A stretch of DNA of 64,000 nucleotides from Anaerotignum neopropionicum (lineage in GTDB: Bacteria; Bacillota; Clostridia; Lachnospirales; Anaerotignaceae), in NCBI RefSeq assembly GCF_001571775.1, contig NZ_LRVM01000001.1, positions 434,001 to 498,000 of the forward strand. Direction: 5' to 3'. The notes below the pieces were generated by a model, which had not been told where the DNA came from, ran no database searches, and worked only from the letters and a program-made list of their open reading frames with translations. The stretch's first letter is position 1; every line of letters begins with the position of its first letter. Of the stretch, positions 41,901 through 50,685 are shown in pieces. A program made the position numbers and the translations under genes.

Positions 41901-42478
41901 CCGATGTCTTTGTAATCCATTACTTCGATTTTTTGCAGCTCATGGGAGGTGCGGAAACCGTCAAAAAAATGAATGAAGGGGACACTGCCCTTGATGGCCG
42001 CTAGGTGGGCAACACCGCCCAAATCCATAACCTCCTGTACGGAGGCTGCGGAAAGCATGGCACAACCAATTTGGCGGCAGCTCATAACATCGGAATGGTC
42101 GCCAAAAATAGAAAAAGCGTGGGTGCCCACTGTTCTGGAGCTAACGTGGAATACACCGGGCTTTAACTGCCCTGCAATGCGGTACATGGGGGGGATCATT
42201 AATAAAAGCCCTTGGGAGGCGGTATAGGTGGTGGTTAAAGTGCCTGCCTCCAATGCACCATGCATTGCGCCTGCCGCACCTGCTTCGGATTCCATTTCAA
42301 CCAAGCGCACGGTTTGGCCAAAAAGATTTTTTTTGCCGTTGGCGGCCCAAGTATCAACATGCTCCGCCATAGGGGAGGAAGGGGTGATTGGATAGATGGT
42401 TGCAACTTCAGTAAAAGCGTAAGAAATATACGCAGCAGCTTCGTTACCATCCATTGTTTTCATGATTTTTGGATTCAT
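38945..42478 (-). CDS. nifJ: Pyruvate:ferredoxin (flavodoxin) oxidoreductase, single chain
   Basis: The 1177-residue enzyme has normal length and domain order: pyruvate domain ([26 protein letters not shown] motif), gamma domain, the two ferredoxin-type motifs [18 protein letters not shown] and [18 protein letters not shown], then the C-terminal TPP domain with [33 protein letters not shown] and a C-terminal Cys in [10 protein letters not shown]. It oxidises pyruvate to acetyl-CoA and CO2, reducing ferredoxin, at the centre of anaerobic energy metabolism. ATG 42478 follows AAAGGAG; a longer frame beginning at 42556 lies in the leader and is rejected. It is monocistronic with a strong promoter at 42575-42603. 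Confidence 0.96.
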   Translation of the reverse strand: [1177 protein letters not shown]

Positions 42479-42574
42479 GGCTAAGCTCCTTTCATATACA
42501 GTATACAAAATACGAGAAAAATACATCCTGCATCCCAAACGATGGACACAGGGCAAATCTTCTTTGATAATTTG

Positions 42575-42603
42575 ATGATAGTTTGCCGCAATGTAGTTGT
42601 CAA
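42575..42603 (-). promoter_or_regulatory. Promoter of nifJ
   Basis: On the minus strand TTGACA (42603-42598), 17 bases, TATCAT (42580-42575), giving a leader of about 90 bases. Confidence 0.78.
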
Positions 42604-42767
42604 TATTTCACGAAAAAATTTTTTTGAAAAACGGTAAAAATCGTGATAAAAAATAATATTTGTGCATTTTTGCTATACATTGATTGTATAAAATTTAAAA
42701 CATATATAATTATATTAAAAACAAAGAAAGGATATGATTTTAAAACCAAAATATAGGGAGGAAAAGA

Positions 42768-42848
42768 ATGGAAAATTGTACAAAAATACATACAATTCGT
42801 TCTTTTGAAGGCTGTCTTAGGTTATTATCAAAGGTTTTGTGGAGATAA
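42768..42848 (+). CDS. Possible 26-residue peptide with strong ribosome site
   Basis: ATG 42768 lies six bases after ATAGGGAGGA and the frame reads MENCTKIHTIRSFEGCLRLL SKVLWR then TAA. It is basic with two Cys and a hydrophobic C-terminal half. It is divergent from nifJ and lies 66 bases before the next gene. It could be a leader peptide or small protein. The evidence is the start signal alone. Confidence 0.35.
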   Translation: MENCTKIHTIRSFEGCLRLLSKVLWR

Positions 42849-42914
42849 AAAGCAAATAAGTTCTCCATTGTATGACAATAAGTACATCGTTTTATACAAA
42901 AAGGGGGAGATTAT

Positions 42915-43847
42915 ATGAAAATTGCAGAGGTTCGATTTCTGGAAAAAAAGGAGGAAGTGGTATTACCTCGCTGGAGTAAATTTTTGACGCAAAAGTGGCG
43001 GGAAAGATATATTCTTTCCAAAAAACCGTTCACCATTGAGGAAAAGGACAACACGCTCTTTGGCGTCCTTTCCCTTACCAAAGGGCAGGGTTTGCCGTCG
43101 CCGTGGCGGGATAAGGCCGAAGCCTTGGCAAAAACGCTGGCGGCGGAGGGGGCGGGAATTATTATTCCACCATATGAGGGGGAATTTTCGCAACAAATTT
43201 TGCCTGTTGCCAATGGCAGAATTTTGGCGGCTTTATTTGCCTTTGATGGTGCTGCAGAGGCACTGCGCAGACAGGGGAAAAATCCCGAGGAGGCACATTT
43301 TTTGATTTGCGGAACAGAAAAAACCGTGTTACCCTTGGTTTTGGCAGGCATGGGAGCGTATGTGAATCATCTTTCGTTTTTTGCGGATAATATTGGGGAG
43401 CTGGAGGAAATACAAGACACACTTTTTGCGGAGAAAGGCTTGATGACAGAAGCATTTTCTTCTCCCAAAAACCTCCTGTTTCAGGAAGCAGATGTGATCA
43501 TTGTTTGCGGTATGGAGCAAACGGGTTATGAACACATTTTAAAACGCTATGCCGTGTTTATTGATGCGGCGGGGAATCGGCCTGCTTTGCGGCGCTTGTC
43601 CCAAAGAAGGTGGGATGTTGTGACGGCCGATGGATTTTATTTTAACTATGAAGAAAAGCAGCTGGAGGGCAGAAGGGCTGAGGCTGTGGCGTTCATAAAG
43701 CTCATGGAATTTCAAAATTTTTGGCTGAATCATTTCCCGGAACAGGCGGCTGAGGGTATTTATTTAGCCTTAAAGGCAAAGGGTTTTTCCGTCAGCGGCT
43801 TTTCCGCCTTGGGCAAACGGGTAAAAATCCAGAAAAATCAAGGATAG
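42915..43847 (+). CDS. Unrecognised 310-residue cytoplasmic protein
   Basis: ATG 42915 follows AAGGGGGAG and the frame is long, in normal codon use. It seems to have an N-terminal alpha/beta domain (AEALAKTLAAEGAGIIIPPY, ILAALFAFDGAAEALRRQGK) and a second segment with a Rossmann-like pattern (HFLICGTEKTVLPLVLAGMG, YVNHLSFFADNIGELEEIQD, LLFQEADVIIVCGMEQTGYE). This order recalls dehydrogenase-type proteins but key glycine motifs are incomplete. No membrane segment or signal is present. No family is recognised. It is followed by repeat copy D and not by a partner gene. Confidence 0.65.
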   Translation: MKIAEVRFLEKKEEVVLPRWSKFLTQKWRERYILSKKPFTIEEKDNTLFGVLSLTKGQGLPSPWRDKAEALAKTLAAEGAGIIIPPYEGEFSQQILPVANGRILAALFAFDGAAEALRRQGKNPEEAHFLICGTEKTVLPLVLAGMGAYVNHLSFFADNIGELEEIQDTLFAEKGLMTEAFSSPKNLLFQEADVIIVCGMEQTGYEHILKRYAVFIDAAGNRPALRRLSQRRWDVVTADGFYFNYEEKQLEGRRAEAVAFIKLMEFQNFWLNHFPEQAAEGIYLALKAKGFSVSGFSALGKRVKIQKNQG

Positions 43848-43868
43848 TTTGTAACAGTCAGAGTGTCA

Positions 43869-44028
43869 TTAAAGTCAAACCCTTGAGGGCTTTGCCCTCA
43901 AACACCCACAAGGGTTTCACCCTTGACCCATTACAAATTGCATGAACATGGAATTTGTACATAAGTTTTTGGTCTTGCTTTTTACAAAAAGCAAGGAGGT
44001 TTGGGCAGCGCCCAAGGTTTTTCCACAG
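43869..44028. repeat. Dispersed intergenic repeat, copy D
   Basis: This copy has the same orientation as copy A without tandem units. Segments are TTAAAGTCAAACCCTTGAGG, GCTTTGCCCTCAAACACCCA, CAAGGGTTTCACCCTTGACC, a hairpin CAAATTGCATGAACATGGAATTTG, GTTTTTGGTCTTGCTTTTTA and TTTGGGCAGCGCCCAAGG. It lies between the unknown gene and the greA promoter. Confidence 0.85.
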
Positions 44029-44069
44029 TTTGAGTGATAGGATTATTTCTATTTTCGGGGGATTATACA

Positions 44070-44099
44070 TTGACAACTCTTCTTTAAGTATTATATAAT
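44070..44099 (+). promoter_or_regulatory. Promoter of greA-lysS
   Basis: TTGACA (44070-44075), 18 bases, TATAAT (44094-44099). Confidence 0.8.
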
Positions 44100-44114
44100 T
44101 TATCAATGAATTTT

Positions 44115-44136
44115 GAGGGTCGCGACCCTCTTTTTT
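44115..44136 (+). terminator. Terminator-like hairpin in the greA leader
   Basis: GAGGGTCGCGACCCTC is a perfect 16-base palindrome followed by TTTTTT. It begins only about 10 bases after the expected transcription start and lies 77 bases before greA. It may attenuate greA-lysS, or terminate transcription coming from upstream. Confidence 0.7.
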
Positions 44137-44212
44137 CCTTGTAAATGTGATTTTGGCAAGGGCAGGATGAAAAAGCGGAGAAAATCCGAAAAAAAGGGAG
44201 ATGACGACGGCC

Positions 44213-44689
44213 ATGGCTGATAAAAAGGTTGTTTTAACTTATGATGGTTTGAAAAAGATGGAAGAAGAATTGGAAAATTTGAAAATCGTCAAAAGAAAAG
44301 AAATTGCAGAAAAAATCAAAGAAGCCAGAGGGCAGGGGGACTTGTCCGAAAATGCGGAGTATGATTCTGCGAAGGAAGAACAGGCTGAAATTGAAGCAAG
44401 AATTGTTGTTCTTGAAAAAATGCTGCGCAACGCAGAGGTAATTGATGACGAAGAGTTATCCCATGATAAGGTTGGTTTGGGCTCTACGGTAGAGCTGTAT
44501 GATGTGGAATTTGACGAAACTATGATCTATACCATTGTTGGCTCTGCAGAGGCTGATCCTATGAATGGGCGTATTTCCAATGAGTCCCCTGTGGGAATGG
44601 CACTTTTGGGACATACAAATGGCGAAAAAATTAAAATCGACACACCGGATGGCGAAGCGGTTTTTGAAGTGAAATCCATTAGAAAATAA
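44213..44689 (+). CDS. greA: Transcription elongation factor GreA
   Basis: The 158-residue protein has the standard GreA length and starts [20 protein letters not shown], with an N-terminal coiled coil including the acidic tip region [20 protein letters not shown] and a C-terminal FKBP-like domain ending [12 protein letters not shown]. GreA enters the RNA polymerase secondary channel and stimulates cleavage of backtracked RNA. ATG 44213 is chosen because ATG 44201 directly abuts the AGGGAG ribosome site. lysS follows 53 bases downstream and is likely cotranscribed. Confidence 0.95.
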   Translation: MADKKVVLTYDGLKKMEEELENLKIVKRKEIAEKIKEARGQGDLSENAEYDSAKEEQAEIEARIVVLEKMLRNAEVIDDEELSHDKVGLGSTVELYDVEFDETMIYTIVGSAEADPMNGRISNESPVGMALLGHTNGEKIKIDTPDGEAVFEVKSIRK

Positions 44690-44742
44690 CAAACTATGAA
44701 GTTGGCGAGATACCAAAGCCAAAAGGGAATGGAGGAAGAAAC

Positions 44743-46251
44743 GTGGCAGAGCAAAATGAAAACGTACAGGAGAAGGAATTAACCCAGCAGGAGTTGAGCG
44801 AGCAGATTCTCATCCGTCGTGATAAACTGGCACAATTGCAGGCAGAGGGGAAGAATCCCTTTGAAATTGTAAAATTTGATATGACCCATCACAGCGATGA
44901 AATTAAGGATGGGTTTGATGCATTGGAAGGCAAGGATGTGGCAATCGCAGGCCGTTTGATGAGTAAACGCATCATGGGGAAGGCATCCTTTTGCAATCTT
45001 CAGGATCGAAACGGCACCATTCAGTCTTATGTTAGCCGTAACGATATTGGAGATGAGGATTACGCCGCTTTCAAAAAATTTGACATTGGTGATATCATCG
45101 GTATCAAAGGTTTTGTTTTCCGTACAAAGACAGGTGAAACCTCTGTTCATGCAAAAGAGGTTACACTGCTTTCCAAAAGCTTGCAGGTTTTACCCGAAAA
45201 ATTCCATGGCTTGAAAGATCAGGAATTGCGTTATCGCCAAAGATACATGGACTTAATTGTAAATCCTGAGGTAAGAGATACCTTTATTAAGCGTTCCAAA
45301 ATCATCAGCGAAATCAGAAGATTTTTGGACGGAAAAGGATTTTTGGAGGTAGAAACCCCTGTTTTGCAGACTATTCCCGGTGGTGCATCCGCAAGACCTT
45401 TCATCACCCACCACAATACGCTGGATATTGATATGTACTGCCGTATTGCTCTGGAATTGCCTTTGAAGCGTCTTATTGTGGGCGGCTTCGAGCGGGTGTA
45501 TGAAATTGGTCGTGTGTTCCGTAACGAGGGGATTTCCGTAAGACATAACCCCGAGTTTACCTTGATGGAGCTGTATCAAGCCTACACAGACTATAATGGC
45601 ATGATGGACATTACGGAAGAAATGTTCCGTACTGTTGCCCAAAATGTATTGGGTGGAACAAAGGTACAGTATGGCGGACATGATTTAGATTTAGGTCAGC
45701 CCTTTGCAAGAAAAACCATGGTTTCCTTGGTGAAGGAATACACAGGCATTGATTTTGATGCAGTGGAGAATACCGAGGAAGCGAAGGCTTTGGCAAAGGA
45801 ACGCCATGTGGAATTTGAGGAGCGTCATGTAAAAGGGGATATTTTACTGCTGTTCTTCGAGGAATTTGTGGAGAAGAATTTGGTTCAGCCTACTTTTGTC
45901 ATTGATTACCCTGTAGAGGTTTCTCCTTTGACCAAGAGAAAGCCTGAAAACCCAGATTATACCGAACGTTTTGAGCTGTTTATCATCGGTCGTGAATATG
46001 CAAATGCATACTCCGAGCTGAATGACCCCATTGACCAGCGTGGGCGTTTTGAATATCAGGAAATGCTGCGTGAAGCAGGGGATGATGAAGCCAATATGAT
46101 TGACGAGGACTTCTTAACCGCATTGGAATATGGCATGCCTCCTACCGGCGGTTTGGGTGTGGGCATTGACCGTTTTGTTATGCTGCTGACAGAAGCCGTT
46201 TCCATTCGCGATGTCATTTTGTTCCCTACAATGAAGCCTTTGGATAAATAA
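44743..46251 (+). CDS. lysS: Lysyl-tRNA synthetase, class II
   Basis: The 502-residue enzyme has an N-terminal OB-fold anticodon domain ([36 protein letters not shown]) and the class II catalytic core with motif 1 ([20 protein letters not shown]), motif 2 ([20 protein letters not shown]) and motif 3 ([20 protein letters not shown]). It charges tRNA-Lys in the cytoplasm. GTG 44743 follows AATGGAGGAAG. The greA-lysS order is common in Firmicutes. Confidence 0.96.
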   Translation: MAEQNENVQEKELTQQELSEQILIRRDKLAQLQAEGKNPFEIVKFDMTHHSDEIKDGFDALEGKDVAIAGRLMSKRIMGKASFCNLQDRNGTIQSYVSRNDIGDEDYAAFKKFDIGDIIGIKGFVFRTKTGETSVHAKEVTLLSKSLQVLPEKFHGLKDQELRYRQRYMDLIVNPEVRDTFIKRSKIISEIRRFLDGKGFLEVETPVLQTIPGGASARPFITHHNTLDIDMYCRIALELPLKRLIVGGFERVYEIGRVFRNEGISVRHNPEFTLMELYQAYTDYNGMMDITEEMFRTVAQNVLGGTKVQYGGHDLDLGQPFARKTMVSLVKEYTGIDFDAVENTEEAKALAKERHVEFEERHVKGDILLLFFEEFVEKNLVQPTFVIDYPVEVSPLTKRKPENPDYTERFELFIIGREYANAYSELNDPIDQRGRFEYQEMLREAGDDEANMIDEDFLTALEYGMPPTGGLGVGIDRFVMLLTEAVSIRDVILFPTMKPLDK

Positions 46252-46378
46252 TGTGCCTTGAAAGGCGCAAAACATTTAATTTTTAGTGGATTAGAAGCAT
46301 TACAGTGTGCATGGATACCGCAACCACTGAAAAAAAATGTTGCAGAGAAAGATGATATAGAACATCCTATGGATGAAA

Positions 46379-46424
46379 TAAAGACCTCGTTGGATAGAGA
46401 AATCTACCCGGTGGGGTCTTTTTA
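46379..46424 (+). terminator. Terminator after lysS
   Basis: AAAGACCTC with GGGGTCTTTTT encloses an inner stem GGATAGA-GAAA-TCTACC. The preceding 120 bases (46252-46378) hold no gene. Confidence 0.75.
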
Positions 46425-46938
46425 AAAGGCAAGGCGGGGGAGCTGCATATGTGAAGCATTATAGGTGATTGGGCGTACCAAAATGCAATGGTTATTTTTG
46501 TTTCTTCTTTTATTTCGTTGCTGGTTTCAAGAAAATACTATAAAAAAGGAAATTTCGATGCGTTGCTGATGACAATACGTTACCCCATTCGATAGCTCCA
46601 TTTCAGAGAGAAAAAAGCTGGTGTTGCTGGTCCAACAGTATGAGAAGGTCTGCAGTTACGGGCAGTCCTCTGGGGGTGCAGCGTGATGATGCCTTATTTT
46701 TTGAACAAGCGAGTGCGTGAAGGGGTTAACCCAAAGCTAAGTCATATTTTGTATGAAAAAGATCGGTCTTTTCTCCAAGAGAAATGAAATAACCCCTGTT
46801 TCCCAACCCTTTCCCTTGTATAAAAATAACGTTATCTTCAGTCTGAACCTTCTTTATTTATTACAGAAAGCTTAATTTTACAAGGAAAAGATTTTTTTTG
46901 ACAAATCGTGAAAAGAAAGGTTTTTCAAAGACTTTTTA
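46425..46938. other. Gap without a supportable gene
   Basis: About 510 bases contain only short broken frames, for example SSISERKKLVLLVQQYEKVC near 46600 and MMPYFLNKRVREGVNPK near 46690, without ribosome sites. These may be remains of a lost gene, but no family is recognised and no RNA structure is evident. Confidence 0.4.
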
Positions 46939-46967
46939 TAACAATTCACTTGTGTTTATGCTATAAT
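46939..46967 (+). promoter_or_regulatory. Possible extended -10 promoter for cdaA
   Basis: TATAAT at 46962-46967 is preceded by an extended -10 TG (TGC); the -35 region (TAACAA) is poor. A second TATAAT at 47050-47055 lies closer to the gene, also without a clear -35. Confidence 0.4.
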
Positions 46968-47094
46968 AAAATAAAACAATGGAAGTTGGAAATAAAACAG
47001 GCAGAGAGATATTTTTCTTTTTTTAAGAATCTATGGGCGAATGTTATGATATAATGGAAAAGATGTCATATTTTCAAGAGGTAGGGTGTGTTGT

Positions 47095-47949
47095 ATGGAG
47101 TCAATTAAGGGGTTTTTTGACAATTTAGGGGTAACAGGCTTTGTGCGTCCATCCATCGGGTTTTCTGATTTTTTGGATATTCTGATTGTTGCCTATATTA
47201 TTTATAAAATTATTTTTTGGATTAAAGAAACAAGAGCGTGGGTTTTGTTTAAAGGAATATTGGTCATTCTTGGCTTAGCGGCAATTGCAACCATATTACA
47301 GCTAAATACCATTCTTTGGATTTTGTCGAATACTATTTCCGTGGGCATTATTGCAGTGATTGTTGTTTTTCAGCCGGAGCTTAGAAAAGCGTTGGAGCAG
47401 CTGGGAAAAGGACAGTTTTTTTCCTATTTTATACGCAATGAGGAGGAGGACAACCAGAAAGCCTCAGCGCGTACCGTAGATGAAATTATTAAAGCGGTGG
47501 ATAAAATGGGGGCAGTGCGCACAGGGGCTTTGATTTTGATTGAGCAAGAGGTGCCTTTGGGGGATTTGGAAAGAACGGGCATCCCCATTGATGCGGTAAT
47601 CTCCAGTCAGCTTTTAATTAATATTTTTGAGCATAATACACCGTTACATGACGGCGCGGTAATTGTTCGTAGAAACCGTGTGGCGGCAGCAACGTGCTTT
47701 TTGCCGCTGACAGATAGCAACGAGGTTAGTATGGAATTGGGAACCAGACACCGTGCCGCCATTGGCGCAAGCGAAGTGTCTGATGCCTATGTTATTGTGG
47801 TATCGGAGGAAACAGGCTCTATTTCTGTGGCAAGAGGCGGCGTTCTCTACCGTGATTTAACCATGGAGCAATTAAGAACAATGCTTTCGCAAACCAAGAA
47901 GGTTGGGAAAAAGAAACTTTCTTTTTGGAAAGGGAGGCAGGATAAATGA
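47095..47949 (+). CDS. cdaA: Diadenylate cyclase CdaA
   Basis: The 284-residue protein has three N-terminal membrane helices (FLDILIVAYIIYKIIFWI, FKGILVILGLAAIATIL, ILSNTISVGIIAVIVVF) and the DAC domain: HNTPLHDGAVIVRRNRVAAA (DGA motif) and MELGTRHRAAIGASEVSDA (RHR motif). It makes the essential messenger c-di-AMP from two ATP, controlling potassium and osmolyte balance and cell-wall stability. ATG 47095 is chosen over GTG 47086, which abuts the AGGTAGG site. It heads the classic cdaA-cdaR-glmM operon; the stop overlaps the cdaR start by four bases. Confidence 0.95.
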   Translation: MESIKGFFDNLGVTGFVRPSIGFSDFLDILIVAYIIYKIIFWIKETRAWVLFKGILVILGLAAIATILQLNTILWILSNTISVGIIAVIVVFQPELRKALEQLGKGQFFSYFIRNEEEDNQKASARTVDEIIKAVDKMGAVRTGALILIEQEVPLGDLERTGIPIDAVISSQLLINIFEHNTPLHDGAVIVRRNRVAAATCFLPLTDSNEVSMELGTRHRAAIGASEVSDAYVIVVSEETGSISVARGGVLYRDLTMEQLRTMLSQTKKVGKKKLSFWKGRQDK

Positions 47950-49217
47950 AAAAATTTCAAGAATTGCTAATGAAGGATTTGGGGTGGAAGCTACTGTCTA
48001 TAGGCATTGCTACGATTATGTGGTTTATGGTAATCAATATCAATCAGCCTGTGGATACGAGAACCTATACCAAATTTATTACCTTGAAAAATATGGATGT
48101 TTTAACGAATAGAGGTCTTACTGTTGAGAATGCCACGGATTTGACTGCAACAAAAATAAGTATTAGAATTAAAGCCCAAAGAACGGCACTTGACCGTTTA
48201 AACCAGACGAACGATTGGCTTCAGGCTACCGTGGATTTGTCGGGGCTGGCTTCTGTCATGGAGGGAGATACGGTTTCATTGCCTGTAAATGTGGAAATGA
48301 CAGGGGTTTATACGGGGTATACCATTGTAGGGAAGGCGCCAACAACGGTTACTGTGCATATTGAAAGAATGACAAGCAAGGAGATGCCTATTTATGTAGC
48401 TGTAAATGGTGAGCTTCCAGCGGATGTATTATATTCCACGCCTGTTTTAAGCGCGGAAAGTGTTTTGGTGAGGGGGCCGGCATCCCAAGTGGATCAGGTT
48501 TCCGCGGTAAAAGCTGAGATTAATGCCCAAGATGTTGGGGACAATGTTCAGCTTGGTGCAAAGCTGATTGCCTGTGACGCACAAGGAGCATCGGTAAAGG
48601 GAGTTAGCCTTGGGATAGAGGAAATTACTGTAACTTATCATTCAATGAATATAAAAGCAATCCCCATTAAAGTAAATATTTCCGGTGTGCCCGGGGATGG
48701 CTTTGTGGTGGGAGAAACCAGCTGTACGCCTCAAACTATAGAGGTGATGGGTGCAACCGAGGCATTGACTGATTTTATGTATCTTCAGCTGCCGGACATC
48801 GATATTTCGGGACGCAATGCTGATGTTACCAGAAGCTTTGCAGTGGCTGATTATCTGCCCCAGGGCGTTGAAGTAAAGAATGGAAATAGTCTTACAATAT
48901 TGGTAAATGTACAAATTATAAGTGCCAATGGCCATGAGGTAACAGTGAATGCGCAACAATTGACGTTGGCTAAGGCGGAAAGTACAAAGAGCTATGAAAT
49001 CAGCGGAAGTACCACTGTAATGATTACCGGCGATGAGGCGGTGGTAAATCGTATTATTGAGAGTGATCTCACAGGTACTGTTGATGTAAGCGGTCTTTCT
49101 GTGGGACAGCATAAGGCGCTCATTGCGCTGGACTTACCGGAAGGCGTAACGGCGGGATATGCTTATATTGATGTTCTTGTTACGGAGGCGATAGCCGCAG
49201 CGGAGAATGAATCGTGA
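47946..49217 (+). CDS. cdaR: CdaA regulator, YbbR-domain protein
   Basis: The 423-residue protein has an N-terminal membrane anchor (KLLSIGIATIMWFMVININQ) and about four extracellular YbbR repeats of roughly 80-90 residues (for example PIYVAVNGELPADVLYSTPV with VLVRGPASQVDQV; IPIKVNISGVPGDGFVVGET with IEVMGATEALTDF). CdaR binds CdaA in the membrane and modulates c-di-AMP synthesis. ATG overlaps the cdaA stop and the glmM gene follows 20 bases downstream. Confidence 0.92.
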   Translation: MKKFQELLMKDLGWKLLSIGIATIMWFMVININQPVDTRTYTKFITLKNMDVLTNRGLTVENATDLTATKISIRIKAQRTALDRLNQTNDWLQATVDLSGLASVMEGDTVSLPVNVEMTGVYTGYTIVGKAPTTVTVHIERMTSKEMPIYVAVNGELPADVLYSTPVLSAESVLVRGPASQVDQVSAVKAEINAQDVGDNVQLGAKLIACDAQGASVKGVSLGIEEITVTYHSMNIKAIPIKVNISGVPGDGFVVGETSCTPQTIEVMGATEALTDFMYLQLPDIDISGRNADVTRSFAVADYLPQGVEVKNGNSLTILVNVQIISANGHEVTVNAQQLTLAKAESTKSYEISGSTTVMITGDEAVVNRIIESDLTGTVDVSGLSVGQHKALIALDLPEGVTAGYAYIDVLVTEAIAAAENES

Positions 49218-49237
49218 TTTTTGGAGGAAAAAGGAAT

Positions 49238-50587
49238 ATGGGAAGATTATTTGGAACTGATGGTGTCAGGGGCGTTGCCAATACGGAATTAACAGGTGAA
49301 CTGGCATATCAATTGGGCCGTGCAGGGGCATATGTTTTGACAAAAGAGAAAAGATATGCACCTCGCATTTTGGTGGCAATGGATACAAGAATCAGCGGGG
49401 ATATGCTGGAATCAGCTTTGGTAGCGGGGATATGCTCTGTTGGTGCCCATGCGGTGATTGCGGGAGTAATTCCTACGCCTGCGGTGGCATATTTGGTGCG
49501 CCACTATCGGTTGGATGCAGGGGTTATGATTTCCGCATCCCACAATCCTGTTGAATATAACGGAATTAAATTTTTCAACGATGAGGGCTATAAATTAAGT
49601 GACGAATTGGAACAGGAAATTGAGGATATTCTCTTGAGCCGCATGGAGGTTTTGCCTTGCCCTACGGGGAGCGGCATTGGAACAAAGGGCTACGCGGAGG
49701 ATGCATTGGATGATTATATTGCCTTCCTTAGAAATAGCACAGGGGAGCGTTTTCAGGGGATAAAGGTGGCGTTGGACTGTGCCAATGGGGCGGCCTATAA
49801 GGCGGCCCCCATAACCATGCTGGATTTGGGGGCGCAGTTATGCATTATCCATAACGAACCTGACGGAACAAATATCAACGAAAAATGCGGCTCCACCCAT
49901 ATGGAGGACTTGGCGGCATTTGTGAAGGAAAACGGTGCGGATATCGGCTTTGCCTTTGACGGAGATGCAGACCGATGCTTGGCTGTGGATGAAAACGGTA
50001 CGTTGATTGACGGGGATAAAATTCTTGCAATTTGCGGCTGTGCCATGAAGGCAAAGGGAGAGCTGAAAAAAAATACCGTTGTTGGAACGGTAATGTCTAA
50101 CCTTGGGCTGACGGTTATGGGGCGGGAAAATGATATTTCCGTTTTACAGGCAAATGTTGGCGATAGATATGTTTTGGAATGTATGCTGGCGGAGGATTAT
50201 AACTTGGGCGGTGAGCAGTCGGGGCATATTATTTTCCTGGATTATAACACAACAGGAGATGGCATTTTAACGGCAATTCAGCTGTTATCCGTTATGAAGT
50301 GCAGCGGAAAAAAAGCGTCAGAATTGGCAAAAATTATGGAGGTTATGCCTCAGGTGTTGGTGAATGCCCGGGTGAACAATGACAGAAAAAATGACTACAT
50401 GGAGGTGCCGGAAATTAAAGCCGCCATTGAAGAAATGCAGGAGAAATATTCCTCTGATGGGAGGGTGCTGATTCGCACCTCGGGTACAGAACCACTGGTT
50501 CGTGTCATGATTGAAGGAAAGGATAAGCTGGCCATGGAAAAAGAAGCAAAAAAACTGGCTTGTTTTATAGAGGATAAGCTCCAATAA
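49238..50587 (+). CDS. glmM: Phosphoglucosamine mutase
   Basis: The 449-residue enzyme has the expected length. It starts MGRLFGTDGVRGVANTELTG, with active-site serine loop MISASHNPVEYNGIKFF, metal loop AFDGDADRCLAVDENG, sugar loop GGEQSGHIIFLDYNTTGDG and phosphate loop RTSGTEPLVRVMIEG. It converts glucosamine-6-phosphate to glucosamine-1-phosphate for UDP-GlcNAc and peptidoglycan. ATG 49238 follows TTGGAGG; the preceding in-frame ATT/ATG region lies before the ribosome site. The linkage with cdaA-cdaR ties c-di-AMP to wall precursor supply, since GlmM can bind and inhibit CdaA in Firmicutes. Confidence 0.96.
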   Translation: MGRLFGTDGVRGVANTELTGELAYQLGRAGAYVLTKEKRYAPRILVAMDTRISGDMLESALVAGICSVGAHAVIAGVIPTPAVAYLVRHYRLDAGVMISASHNPVEYNGIKFFNDEGYKLSDELEQEIEDILLSRMEVLPCPTGSGIGTKGYAEDALDDYIAFLRNSTGERFQGIKVALDCANGAAYKAAPITMLDLGAQLCIIHNEPDGTNINEKCGSTHMEDLAAFVKENGADIGFAFDGDADRCLAVDENGTLIDGDKILAICGCAMKAKGELKKNTVVGTVMSNLGLTVMGRENDISVLQANVGDRYVLECMLAEDYNLGGEQSGHIIFLDYNTTGDGILTAIQLLSVMKCSGKKASELAKIMEVMPQVLVNARVNNDRKNDYMEVPEIKAAIEEMQEKYSSDGRVLIRTSGTEPLVRVMIEGKDKLAMEKEAKKLACFIEDKLQ

Positions 50588-50596
50588 TATATTTTT

Positions 50597-50637
50597 CCCC
50601 TGTTGCAGAAGAAAATCCTTGACTGCAACGGGGGTTA
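50597..50637 (+). terminator. Terminator-like hairpin after glmM
   Basis: CCCCTGTTGCAG pairs with CTGCAACGGGGG (one wobble); the following TTATG gives only a short T stretch. Confidence 0.6.
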
Positions 50638-50685
50638 TGCATAAAATAGAGAAGGACTGCTTTGGTCATAATATTTTTTATAAGT

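Noticed and set aside
46600-46790. Short frames near 46.6-46.8 kb (for example MMPYFLNKRVREGV)
   Set aside because: Too short, no ribosome sites and no family resemblance; listed only as a possible relic region.
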